Numbered from the stretch's first letter, positions 21,462 to 32,200 are shown. The stretch is DNA of 64,000 nt from Cycas panzhihuaensis (GCA_023213395.1 CM041465.1:23436001-23500000); one strand, 5' to 3'. The notes: generated from the sequence alone by a model not told the origin. Numbers and translations are program-made.

Positions 21462-21683
21462 CTACGAGTCATAGAATAAAATGATGGGGCCATGGTGGAA
21501 ATGAAGCATGTCAGTGAGAGACTCTATGATAGTGGTGTACTCTGCTTCATTATTCATGGCCTCGAGTAGGCATATCCTAGAATGCATGAGATCTTTCCCA
21601 GAAGGATCATAGATAATCCAAACAACTGTGGTAGGTCCTAGGTTGCCACGACTGACCCCATTAGTGTATATGAGAAGAGTCAT
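21462..21683 (-). pseudogene. Archaeal-type RNase H domain of Tat element G
   Basis: A 73-codon minus-strand frame beginning MTLLIYTNGVSRGN, then GPTTVVWIIYDPSGKDL, then EAMNNEAEYTTIIESL and ending in FYDS. It matches the second, archaeal-type RNase H acquired by plant Tat/Ogre elements (pattern YTDGASRGNPGP...NNEAEY...DS). The Glu of NNEAEY and the later Asp are present, but the first catalytic Asp (TDG) is Asn here. The domain lies about 1.4 kb from the presumed LTR. No integrase is found between it and the C LTR, because the rest of the element is cut off near 22.6 kb. The stop after FYDS truncates the fold. Confidence 0.78.
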
Positions 21684-22611
21684 AGCATAAGAGGAGAGAT
21701 AAAACTCATAAAAGAGTGAAGAAGGAGTGTGTAATATAAAGGAGAGATGAAGAGGTAAGGCTTAATCACTTCTGACAACTCAAAATGATGATCATAAGAG
21801 GACAGTAGAGCCCTACTAGTAGGCTACTAGGCTAATAAAGGGCTTGCCTCATAGAAGAAGGGGAGTAGTCAATGAATTAAGCCAACAACAAGGTCACAAA
21901 ATTGGCATGGGGCCAATGAGAAGGCTTCAGCAAAGGGTGAACTCTTGTTGGGAGCCTCAACAAGCTAAAATGATATCAAAAATAGATCCAGTGCATCAAA
22001 ATGAGCCTATGGAGTATAAACACTAGTACCATTTTGGATAGTTGGAAAAGAGGAGAAAAAGGGCTCATGTGGGAGCCAAAAGGGGTGCCATAAATACATG
22101 AAATAGCAATGAAAAAATGCATTTAGGAGCAAAACTGGGCATGGGCCCTGAAGGGAACTAATATCAACTGAGGGAGATGATCCTAGTGGCTTTTCCAAGG
22201 TGAGAGAAGGGCATGACACTCTGGGGGGTGCCATGAAATAAAAGGAGGGTGAGGGGCAAAAATAGATTCACTTTTACATGACCTCATGTGATTTGGGAAC
22301 TCAGCATCTCTAGCACATGAATTCATCCCCTGTTGCATGCTCAATGGAGGAGCTCTGATCATTGGATCAACACACAGAGAAAGTCATTAGGACCGAGAGT
22401 GAGAGATGGTGGCAGCTAGGCCAGATCTGGTATAATGATCTAGACCCAATCTTTTCAATTTTAGTTTTTTGTCATTAATGATATTTTCTATATTATTAGC
22501 CTTACATTAGTAAATTGGGCCTTCTAGGACACATTTAAGGATTCAGAAGGGGTTGGGCTAGGGTATTAGGGAGCCCTGGTCCTAGTGGATTAGTCAGAGT
22601 CCATAGAAAAC
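21684..22611 (-). other. Remainder of element G internal region, no gene seen
   Basis: Purine-rich on the plus strand with no domain that I can recognise in either direction. If G had the same order as element B, this would be the spacer between integrase and the extra RNase H. Confidence 0.4.
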
Positions 22612-22635
22612 TTTTTTTTTTTTTTTTTTTTTTTT
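22612..22635. repeat. Poly-T run (24 T)
   Basis: An uninterrupted run of about 24 T followed by AAGGGGGAAGG. It could mark the junction between element G remains and the sequence leading into the C LTR, but it is too simple to assign. Confidence 0.6.
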
Positions 22636-22679
22636 AAGGGGGAAGGTCACAGGACTGCGAATTTGTTTGCAATGTGTTT

Positions 22680-22920
22680 CTTGACTATTGGGAATAAACA
22701 TGGATAACACCTCTCAGGTAAGCATAGGTATACATCTCTATCCTTCGTCTTGTTCACTTTATGGTGTGGTGAGATGTTTTATGGTTTCATTGGTGTGACA
22801 TCATTACATAGGATGTTTTGATGCTTGGTTTGCTTACCTATTCTGTACCTGTGATTGTGATCCAGCCTATGATGACTTAGAACCATGGTCTTATTGCATT
22901 ACATAGCTCCAAAAGACACC
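22680..22920 (+). repeat. Diverged direct repeat, copy 2 (partner 17690-17990)
   Basis: See the partner entry. This copy lies just left of the recognisable C LTR sequence and might be the start of that LTR. The other copy lies just left of the G LTR, which is in the opposite orientation, so the two contexts disagree. Confidence 0.4.
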
Positions 22921-22939
22921 TCCTAGAACTCCTAAGTAC

Positions 22940-23709
22940 TTGCAGGGCCCTACAACCTACTTCAACTTATTTTTGGCCTCTTACTTGGTCCTAAGGTGGT
23001 TTTTTTGGCTTATTCACCTTTTTATACATTATTGCATCCTTATTAGGGTTTATTTTTCCAACTTTTTATATATTAGGAGGCCTCACCACTACCTAGAATC
23101 CCTTAAGGCTCTTACCAGTCTAGTAAACCCTATTCTTACACCCTGAGACTGATCTTTTTATGGATTTATTAGATCTTTTTAATTTTTTCCTATGTTTCTC
23201 CTACACCATGACAATATTTATGATTTTGATATCATCAAGCTTGTTACAGGGCGGTAGTTCATAAACTGCCACAGCTAGATAACAATGAGTTTCATATTTA
23301 TTATAAAAGTAACATGTGGTAGAAGGCCTTTTCTTGCCTAAACTGAATCCTAATCACTCTGAAAACCTAATTGGGACATAAAATCCCAATTTTAAATTCA
23401 TTTTGACTCTCTAATGAAGAAAAAATGCCTCTTTACTCCTACTTTCACTCTCCTTCTCATGCTCCAAGTTCTATAAGGGTAAAACCCTAATTTGTAGGTC
23501 TGAACCAGGTCATTCTCAGCAGACTTCTTCTCTTTTTATGATTAGCTAGGTAGTAGCAGTGGGATCTCAAAGCTTCAAGGTTCTTTCTCCCCTCTAAAGG
23601 GGCCTTCTCCACCCTAGAAGCAAGGTTCTCAGTCCTTCATGCTTGGCTTATGAGGTAACACTTAGTTTGTCTAATTTTGTATGTAAAAATAGGTATTTTT
23701 CTATTGCTC
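22940..23709 (+). repeat. 5' LTR of Tat element C, first part
   Basis: From about 23095 to 23709 this is the reverse complement of 49000-49650 with fair identity, for example CTTACCAGTCTAGTAAACCC, AATTGGGACATAAAA and GGTCTGAACCAGGTC. It resumes at 39886 after element B. The true LTR start is not fixed and may lie left of 22940. Confidence 0.65.
23705..23709. repeat. Target site duplication TGCTC of element B (left)
   Basis: TGCTC precedes the B LTR at 23710 and recurs at 39881-39885. The related uninterrupted LTR at about 48975-49020 shows the matching unbroken site on the other strand. Confidence 0.8.
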
Positions 23710-26391
23710 TAGTGGTTTAAGGTTTATCCCTAGTAAGATGATAGTGTTCTAAGTGTGAGTCCTTAGAAAGAATGCTAAAAAGATGGTTTGGGGCTTGGTA
23801 AAGATCCAATATGAAGCTCAAAAGAGACCTTAAGGACCATCTTTACCCAACTCCTAAGAAGAAGTCTTCTCCTAGTAATGTCATCTACCTTAGTGAGAGT
23901 GGGTATGATGAAATGTGTGGATGTGAAATGGGGTGATAGAATCCACCAACCTATACAACTTGATGAAAGAGTTCTAAGTTCAGAGCTACACTTATAATAT
24001 CCTCAAGATCCTTCCTAGGGACTCCTCTCTTATAATCGGTTTAACCTTTTGAGTTTTACTAAGATGTAGGAGAGGGTAAGCTAATAGAAATAATAGTTTA
24101 TCTTGTTTGGGTTTCTAGGTTTTGATATTGCTGCAAGGGTGCAAAGCCAAGAGAGCAAATTGATACAATTAAAGAAACCATGAGACCAAACTCACGTCAA
24201 TCTTTTTTTTTTTTTTTAATCATGAAATGTTAAACAAACACACTAGAAACTATGCATGCAAGTCCTTTTTTATTGTTGTTGTTATTTTTATTTTTTTTTT
24301 TCAAATAAACACACTAGAAAATATGCATGTAAGTCCTTTTTTGTTAAAACTATGCATGCAAGTCTTTTTTGTTGTTTTTTTTTTTAAACAAACAAACTAG
24401 AAGTTATGCATGCAAGTCCTTTTTTTTGTTGAAACTATACATGTAACTCTTTTTTTATTGTTTTTAAAACAAACACACTAGAAACTATGCATGCAAGTCT
24501 TTTTTTGTTGTTTTATTAAACAAACACACTAGAAATTATGCATGCAAGTCTTTTTTTGTTGTTTTTTTAAACAAACACACTAGAAACTATGCATGCAAGT
24601 CTTTTTTTTATTTTTAAGATAAAGGATGCACATGCAATTATGAAATAACTTTCCTATATGCAACATGCATGATCATTTTAAAGAGATGATTCCATGCAAA
24701 TAAAATCTGAAAATATTCACACAATCTTTATGCAAATTTCTTTTCAAAAGAGATTAATCTACATGCAAGACTAGTTAATATGCTCTAACCTTGATGCACG
24801 CAACTAATCCTTTTAAAAAATGATGAAATTATGTGTAAAAAGAGAGAATCTTAAATGAAACTACTACTATTTCAGGATGATTTTTAGACCTATGAGATGA
24901 TGAATAAGTCATAAATATGAACAATAATCATGCATGCAAGATCAACCAAAAGTTCTATCATGGTTGGAGTAGTAAGTGCTTCAAAAGGAATCCTTAAACC
25001 CCATATAGAAGCTAAAAATTAGCAATACTTCAATCAAACAACACTATCAACTTTAATTTTCAAGATACAAGAGCCCACTTGAAAATAAAAGTGTGTGCAA
25101 TGATAGATGTAAGACAAATATTCCTTTCCTATTATAAAGATTGCTTTAGAATGGAAATTTTCTTTTCACTTGACTAACTTTTTCCATACACTTTCCTCCA
25201 GAACAAGAGAAAATAAGAAAGCAACAACAATCCAAAGAGTCCAAACAAGAGCCAAACAGGGCTAAATAAGAGCGACAATCTAACTAAAATATAGGCTGTT
25301 ATGAGAGAGTGGGAAGGAGTAGCTAGATATATAGTGGAGAGATGACTATGCCCCACCACAGTCTATCCTTAAAGAACCCCATAAAGGGTGAATCTTCTAG
25401 CATATATTTTAATTCTAAAAGTCTAAATAACAATCCAATAATAATCAACTAATGAAAAGAAATAATTCTGATCTAGAATTACCTTCAAGACAATATGAAA
25501 CAAGCCTAAAAGCCAATAGGAAAGATCTTACTAAATCCAAAGAGGTTTGAAGCAAAAATTGATGAAGATCCAAAGAGATGAAAGCTTAGACCATCAATAA
25601 TTAAGTAGTAGTAGCATAGCAACAAATAGTTTTTGAGATTTCACCCAATAACTTTATAAAATCAAGTCTCCAAAAAGCACAGTAGTAGTCCTCAAGAATT
25701 CTCCAAGAAGTTTACAAAATCTCTCAATCAAAGAGAAAGAATCACTTCTTCCTCTCTAGTTCTTAACTCTCTACACTTCTATCTATCTCTCCCATATATT
25801 ATCTAAAAACTATTATCAACAATCCCTTTATAACACTTCTAGGCATTGAGAGAATCAAATCCCACCAAACTTGGGCGATGGTATACAAAATTTTGGCATG
25901 CTAGTCGAGTTTTGCATGCATGTAGTAAAAAATGTGGAGATTAGTTAGGAGGCAAAAATAACTCATTAAAAAGGTCAAAAAATATTTTTTATTAATAAAT
26001 TAAGGCATAAATAACTTTATTAATGAGGAGAGGGGCCTAAAACATGATGAAAATAATAAACAGAAGCCCAAAAATGATAGAAAAGTAGGTTAAATCAAGG
26101 ATAAAAAAATTTAAAAAATAATAAACTTTGAAAGAAGCATGGGGTTAAGTTAGTCATAAATAAAACTTTGTTGCCATAGTTTATATCATCGATAGAATGA
26201 TAAGAATATAAGCCATAACATCATTCATTACATTTCATCAATCAACAATCACATATTATTTCAATAAAACGAGGCCCAATCCATCAAGTAGAATTAACAT
26301 ACATCAATCACTACCAATAAAACCATGTAATATGCATCAATTTACCAACATAATCTAAATACAACTAAGGAGCACAAGTTTTGGTGAAACA
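23710..26391 (-). repeat. 3' LTR of element B
   Basis: Collinear with 37245-39880. The plus-strand right end GGTGAAACA is followed by TTTACCCCCTT, which on the minus strand is the polypurine tract. The left end reads TAGTGGTTTAAGG against TGGTGGTGTTAGG in the partner. It contains a minisatellite at about 24190-24610. Confidence 0.88.
24190..24615. repeat. LTR minisatellite with ATGCATGCAAGTC units
   Basis: About eight imperfect units, each a poly-T run followed by AAACAAACACACTAGAAACT and ATGCATGCAAGTC. Two units are shortened and lack the CACACTAG part. The core TGCATGCA is an RY-type palindrome. The matching array in the other LTR (37730-38100) has about six units, so copy number changed after insertion or during replication. 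Confidence 0.8.
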
Positions 26392-26404
26392 TTTACCCCC
26401 TTGG
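26392..26404 (-). other. Polypurine tract of element B
   Basis: On the minus strand this reads CCAAGGGGGTAAA directly before the LTR start TGTTTCACC. Confidence 0.75.
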
Positions 26405-26586
26405 AACCTGAGGCTTCTATTCTAAAAAGAGACATAAGATGGTGAGAGGTGGCAATGATGTGAGTGTTCGTTACTCTAGAGAAAGTGATGGGGACTAATG
26501 AAATGTATGGATGATGGGGTACTATTTTTTATGGTGGAATAAAATCTATACTATAACTTGATTCCAAAGACTTCTATTAGTAGAGT

Positions 26587-26790
26587 TACTCAAAAGGACT
26601 GAGTAGTCTTAACCAAAAGAGGTGTCATTCATATTCCTTGCCCAAAAGGACTGGGCATCTATCAAATTACCCAAATGGACTGGGTATTCAACTCATAAAT
26701 ATCACTATGTTTATCTTTTCACCTAAAATAACTAGGTGCCTAATGTTATCAAAAGATTACCTAATGCCCATAAATTAGATGAGACTCCCA
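26587..26790. repeat. Array of short hairpins with co-varying stems
   Basis: Four units share a 9-nt loop (AAAAGGACT or close variants) between perfect 5-bp arms: TACTC/GAGTA (26587-26605), TGCCC/GGGCA (26639-26657), TACCC/GGGTA (26668-26686) and CACCT/AGGTG (26720-26738). A weaker unit ACC-AAAAGA-GGT lies at about 26612-26623, and a different one, CTAAT...ATTAG, at 26761-26778. The arms differ between units but stay complementary within each. The array lies in the non-coding 3' region of element B between the polypurine tract and the extra RNase H. Confidence 0.7.
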
Positions 26791-26899
26791 CCTTTAAACA
26801 AATGCTATCTACTGCCCATAAATTAGATGGGACTTCATCACCAAACATCAATAAACTAGATGGGCTTCTAATATACATCTAATCATAGTTTATCCCTCA

Positions 26900-27310
26900 T
26901 TAACTAAGCATTGGAGGGAAGTCTTTTTGTCGAAGCAAAAAGGATATACTGTCATAGATTAAGCTCATTAATAGGTGACTCTTCGAAGCAAAATCTTTTT
27001 ACTGGGGTAAAAAGGATGGATTGTCATAGTTTAAGCTCATTAACATGTGACTTTTCAGAGTAAACCTATCATAGTTTAGCCTTGTTAATGGGATGAGGGA
27101 TTTTGGAGGGTGATTGCCATCTTTTAACCTTATTAATAATTAACTTCAGAGGGATCCCTATCATAGTTTAGGCTCATTAATAGGTATGGAGGTCTCAGAG
27201 TAAGGTCTTATTATAGTTTATACTCATCAACAAGGAAATGGAAGCTTAGAGTTTGTCGTTCTATCCTAGTTCAAACTCATCAATAGGTACTTAAAAGCTT
27301 AGAGTGATTA
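26900..27310. repeat. Degenerate tandem repeats with a CATAGTTTAAGCTCATTAA core
   Basis: The phrase (T)CATAGTTTAAGCTCATTAA and its variants recur about eight times at 40-70 bp spacing, often followed by AGGTG and by a CAGAGT or GAAGC word. Further variants occur at about 27487, 28013, 28034, 29530-29640 and, in element G, at 21150. They form a lineage-specific non-coding repeat in the 3' region. No function is evident. Confidence 0.65.
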
Positions 27311-28294
27311 CTTGTCTCTAAACCTTTTATCCTCCCTATTCCTATTTATATTTAAGAATAGGATGCATTCATTAGTATGATTTGTCCAATGAAACATATA
27401 ATGATTTTTATCATTTTTTTATTTTTTTAAATTCTTTTGTGGTTATATACTTTTTTGGTTTTTTTTGTAATACTATATACATGGTAGTTTATACTCATTC
27501 CAGAGTAGCATGGTTTAAGAAAGACAAGGTTAGGGGAGGAATAAAAACTAGGAAATAAATAAAAGATTAAAATGGGGTAAGTGAAAGGTTTAGTTATTCT
27601 ATTTTCATAAACTTAAAATCATCTGGAATATAAATGGTAATAAATTTATGAAAGCAGAAGATGGAGTAATATAAAATCTCCAAAAAGGGAATCCATATAA
27701 CTCATATCATACTCTTGATAGATTATATAAATATAGGATAATTCCATACTCATATAATATATCATAAAAGAAGTAAGTCATTTAGAAAATAAAACTAATC
27801 TTGCTCAATAAATGATTAACTACCTGATTATATTCGATTCTTCGTTGGCTCCTTCTAGGGGCAAGAAGCTTTTAGGAACTTGCCCCCTACTAAGATCCTC
27901 CATGGCCTAAGATTCCCACATGGGTCTAGCCCTTTCATATATCTCGCTTCAGTCTCATACCTATCACCAGAATCTCACAACTACCCATACCTACATTCTT
28001 ACCAAACCAATAACTTATACTCATTGCAGAGTGGTAGTTTATACTCATTTCAGAGTGGAGTGCCCCTAGTTAGAAGAATCAAAATTAATCAATACGATCA
28101 TCAAGGATTGAGGAAGCGAGAGCATCAACTTTGAGATTAAAAGAACATGGTATGCACTAGATGGTTACTGAGGCAAATAGGGACAACAATGATGAGGCCT
28201 AATGATGTAAAGAAAGGAATCATTGAGAGTGGACCTAGTACATCCCAACTAACTAATAAATCATAACCTAAGAATCAACATACAAAGTAATAGG
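27311..28294 (-). other. Element B 3' region, no gene seen
   Basis: AT-rich non-coding sequence with scattered copies of the GTAGTTTATACTCATT motif. The 84-codon plus-strand frame at 27880-28134 is against the element orientation and has no motif. Confidence 0.45.
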
Positions 28295-28490
28295 TCTAAT
28301 GTAAAAGTGAGAGACATCTAACAATCCTATAATTATGAGGTATTCAACTTCATTATTGGTTGCCCTAGGTATAAAGAAACCTATGGAAAGGATCAAACTT
28401 CCTAATTGGTCATAAACCGCCTAAGCATAAGTAGATGGTCTTGGGTTTCCTCTACTACCCCCATTAGTGAAGATACTCAATGCCATGAGA
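28295..28490 (-). pseudogene. Archaeal-type RNase H domain of element B
   Basis: On the minus strand from about 28486 the frame reads MALSIFTNGGSRGNPRP, then a stop in place of Trp or Gln, then AVYDQLGSLIL, then ATNNEVEYLIIIGLLD. This is the same domain as at 21462-21683. The core NNEVEY Glu is kept. The first catalytic Asp of the TDG motif is Asn, as in the other copy. It lies about 1.2 kb downstream of the integrase tail, that is after integrase rather than between RNase H and integrase. No ORF longer than 60 codons covers it because of the stop. Confidence 0.72.
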
Positions 28491-29689
28491 ATGAGAGGAT
28501 CTAAACTACAAGACTGTGTGATCAATGAATGAAGGTGCGGGAATCAATCAATAAGGAGATGGTGGTAGAAATAGATCTTTGACTATGATGAAGTAAGAAG
28601 AAGAAACCCAAGTAAGACAATTATGATCAAGATGTCAAGTAGGGTTCGATTGTAACTAAGGCCGTAATGGACCCAAGCAGCTAGATCTAAAAATCCTGAA
28701 TGACTCATCCAAATGAACCCAACTTATAGATAGATAGGTGGGAATGAAGCTTTCACATGACTTGCCCTAGATTATAAGAGGATGTAAACAATAAACTTAC
28801 TTTTTACTTTCTTTCAACTTTCTTTTCTTTTTTCTTCATTTTTTTTAATTCACTTTTCTTTTTTCTTTCACTTTTTCTTTTTTCTTTATTTTTACTTTTC
28901 ACTTCCACTTTTCATAAGAACACGATCATAATTATCTTCTTAATAAACTTTTCTACCCAGCACAGTAAGGATTTCTCCTTTTTAATAGAATCTTAAAGGG
29001 AAAGGGGCCAATCTCCTTAAGGAATGAATTGCGAGGAACATAAAGGAAATCAAAATCATCATGTCTCCAAGCATAAAGGGAAAATGATAGAATGAGTATC
29101 TATTTCGAATAAATAATAAAGAGAACTAAGGATAATAAAAATAATCAATAATTAGTGGTATATGACCAAAAAGGGAATCCCAAAGTTAACAAACTAGCAA
29201 GTAAAAGTGAGCTATGAATTAACAAGGTAATAAACTGACAAATAAAAGTAAACTCTCAATGAATGAGTGAATACTCAAAGCTGATAAGGGGTGTTTCTCT
29301 TTCTGAGATGAAAGTATAATAAAGGTGTGGGTGTAGGTCCTATTTTGAGTACAAGACTCAAAGTAGAATAAGATCTAAATGATGGTAAACTCACAACTAA
29401 TGTAAGTACTAGAAAGAGCACATAACTTACATAATTATGGTTTGGAGCTATCACAAAAATACTATAATGCTTAATGAAAGGAAGAAAGTATTAGAAAGAA
29501 AGGAAGGTTTTGCCCATAATTTTAGCTTATTAGGCAAAGATATAAGTTTCAAAGCAACTAATCATTTGAAAAGAAAGGATTTACCTATAGTTTAAGCTCA
29601 TTAGGCAGAGGTATTAGCTTCAGAGCTATAGTTTTTTCTCATTACGGAGGAAGTCATGTGTGTGCTGCTAGGAATAAAACATTCTCAAA
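28491..29689 (-). other. Spacer between integrase and extra RNase H
   Basis: Non-coding, with a pyrimidine-rich tract at 28797-28918 made of CTTT, TTTC and ACTTTTC words, and two copies of the CATAGTTTAAGCTCATTAGG motif at 29530-29640. Such a spacer could once have held a leader or splice site for separate expression of the RNase H, but nothing specific is visible. Confidence 0.4.
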
Positions 29690-30830
29690 TATTGAGAATT
29701 AATAGGTTTCTTGAAATCTAATCCTTCTAATGTCAAAATCTAGTAGGCTCCATTAATTAAGTCCTCAATTACCAAGAAAGGTCTTGTCCATTTGGGAGAA
29801 AACTTTCATTGCCTATCATGTAAATATTCCAATTTCAAAACCATGTCACCCACATTAAACTTTCTAGGCCTAAGCTACCTATCATGTGCAACTTGAACCC
29901 TATATTTAGACATGACATTATTTTATAAGGCTTGCAAGTGAGTCTCATCTAACTTCTCCAACTCCAAAAGGCAAGCTTCCCTTTGGAATTGCTCATCGGT
30001 AAATTCCTTTAATGAGATGTGCAGAGTGGGAATTTTGACCTCTAATGATAAAACAACTTTGACACCATAAAAAAGAGAGAATGGTCTCATACCTATAGCA
30101 TTTCTGATGATAGTCCTATAGGCCCATAATGCAGAACATAACTGAGAGTACCAATCCCCATAAGAAGTAACAACAGTCTTAGCCAAAATCTTAGCTAAGA
30201 TCTTGGTAAATGCTTTCACTTGGCCATTCACCTGAGGATGATATGGGGTAGATATACTATGAGTAATATGAAACTTACTATACAGCTCACTAACATGGGG
30301 ATTACAAAATAAAGTTCCATTATTAGTAATGATAACATCTAGTATCCTAAATCTACAAATAATATATTGAAATATGAAAGTAGTGACGATCTTTGTGGTA
30401 GCAAAGACTAATGGGATGCCTTCACTCCACTTCGTAAAGTATTCAGTTACACTTAGAATGAATTTATACCCATTTGAGGATGTTGGAAAGATCTATCCAA
30501 TGAGGTCAAGGCCCCATTAGAAGAAAGGCCAAGGTGAAACTATAGATTTCATTTTTTGCGTAGGTTGATGGATTAAAGTTATGTGGGATTGGCATTTCTA
30601 GCATCTCTAGATAAAAGAGTAGGCATCCTTAAATAACGTAGGCCAATAATAACCCATATGAAGAATGCATTGGGCTATTGATCGACCACCAAAATGTCCA
30701 CCATATATACCTTCATGAGATTCTATTAAAGTAATTAAAGATTCATAAGGTGAAAGACACCTGAGTAGAACTCCATCAAAAGAATGCTTATATAAGGTAT
30801 CATCCAACAAAAGATACTTTCTAGTAGTAG
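29690..30830 (-). pseudogene. Integrase of element B
   Basis: The minus strand gives the N-terminal zinc-binding part at 30810-30607 (GIYGGHFGGRSIAQCILHMG), a degraded DDE core at 30600-30240, and the C-terminal part at 30231-29923 (ALWAYRTIIRNAIGMRPFSL, then VVLSLEVKIPTLHIS). The tail follows at 29920-29690 (VGDMVLKLEYLHDR, then SPKWTRPFLV). The TxxGMxPFSLxYGxxxVLxxEVxIP signature is that of Tat-type integrases. No chromodomain follows. Stops and shifts separate the pieces, so it is inactive. Confidence 0.8.
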
Positions 30831-31100
30831 TATAAATTCATCTTCTCTTCTTTGAGGTAGCAAGAGAAGGAAAATATTGATCATTAAGATATAATCTAAT
30901 CTCTTCATACCATGGGTCATCAGAAGCAATGCCCTGGATATGGAAGATATGTTTATGAGGAAGGGAATCATCAATGGGTTTGCAAGAATGATTTCGAAGA
31001 AGGTGTCATCCATGATCTCTAGAACAATCATGCCTTTTTTAGACTTCCTATTAATCACTTATAAATAAAATTCTTTAGGTAGTAAGGACCACTTACCTAG
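30831..31100 (-). pseudogene. RNase H to integrase connection of element B
   Basis: On the minus strand this covers the connection region, with an INRKSKKGMIVLEIMDD-like segment. The matching part of element C (47645-47893) has INKKSKKRMVVIEQLV. Frames are shifted relative to the flanking domains. Confidence 0.6.
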
Positions 31101-31500
31101 TCAACTAGTAAGGTTAGGCTTAGTAAGTAAGTGCCTTATAGGATCAAATTGAATAATAAGATGGACCCTATTCCAAAGGAGATAGTGGCAGATTTTTTTA
31201 GTGGAAAAAACTAAGGCAAGACATTCTTTCTCAGGAAAAGGATAATAAAACTCAACTGCTACAAGGGTCTTAATAATAAAATATATAGTCCTCTCTTTAC
31301 CAAAATCATCTTCTTGTGCTAGCATGCTTGCTAGCAATTCCTCGATAGTTGAAGTGTATAGGGTGAATGACTTATCAAACCTTGTTGGACCAAGAACTAG
31401 AGAAGAAACCAAGGCTTGTTTTAGCCTATCAAAGGACTCTTGAACTTGGGGAGTCCATTGCAATTCAACATCTTTCTTCAATAGGTTAGTGATAGGCTTA
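31101..31500 (-). pseudogene. RNase H (first) of element B
   Basis: A 126-codon minus-strand frame. ELQWTPQVQESFDRLKQAL leads into FTLYTSTIEELLASMLAQED, ERTIYFIIKTL and FPEKECLALVFSTKKICHYL. This is the standard Ty3/gypsy RNase H next to RT. The Asp of the usual LYTSxxDESLGAMLAQED motif is Glu here, so catalysis would be doubtful. Elements C and D have close matches. Confidence 0.8.
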
Positions 31501-31559
31501 CATTTAAGGCAAAGTCAGTGATGAAATGTCTTAGAAAACCAAGCCTACCTAAAAAGGAT

Positions 31560-32200
31560 GTAATCTATTTTTAGGTCTTTGGAGGAGGCATTTAAATGAT
31601 AGCCTCTATATTCTTGAGATCAATTCTAATCCCATCTTGAGAAACAATGTTTCCCAACATTTTCCTTGATATAATGGCAAAAACACACTTGGAAGGATTT
31701 AAGCAAAAATGATACTTTTTGCATCTTTGAAAAATGGTTCTAAGATCATGTAAATGATTAGATATTTTGTACAAAAGGGTGAGCATATCATCTAAATAAA
31801 TGGCAATGATTTTGCTAATTAGATCATGGAAGATATAAACCATAGCCCTTTAATATGTTACACCAATATTCTTTAATCTGAATGGCATGACTTTGTAAAT
31901 AAAGGTGCCCCAAGGAGTAGTAAAAATAGTCTTATGGCAGTCATGAGGTGTAATAGAGATCTGATTATATACTGAAAACCTATCCATAAGAGACATTACC
32001 TTAAAACTAGTTGTCTGGTCCCAAATTTGACCAAGGAAGGGAAGAGAGAAATTATCTTTGGAACACATATCATTAATGTCATGAAAGTCTATGCAAATCT
32101 AAATTGTACCATTCTTCTTTACTACAAGAACTATGTTAGAGACCTATTGGGAGTAATCAATGATCTAAATGAATCTGGCTACTAATAACTTCTCCACTTC
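31560..32200 (-). pseudogene. Reverse transcriptase of element B
   Basis: The minus strand shows VMSLMDRFSVYNQISITPHD at about 31997-31938, then HKTIFTTPWGTFIYKVMPF, and then the active site IAIYLDDMLTL in the 31843-31592 segment, with CVFAIISRKMLGNIVSQDGI further on. The YLDD motif is intact. A stop at about 31849 splits the palm, and frames break again near 31585 and above 32070. Confidence 0.82.

Noticed and set aside
22940-23146. 68-codon hydrophobic plus-strand ORF
   Set aside because: It lies in T-rich sequence of the Tat element C LTR and has no counterpart frame in the inverted LTR copy.
25174-25359. 60-codon hydrophobic minus-strand ORF found in both LTRs of element B (also 38664-38846)
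   Set aside because: The two LTRs were identical at insertion, so presence in both is not independent evidence. There is no start context or motif beyond a Leu-rich stretch.
26900-27310. Possible CRISPR-like array because of repeated units
   Set aside because: Units are degenerate, spacing is irregular, the context is a plant retrotransposon, and no cas-like gene is present.
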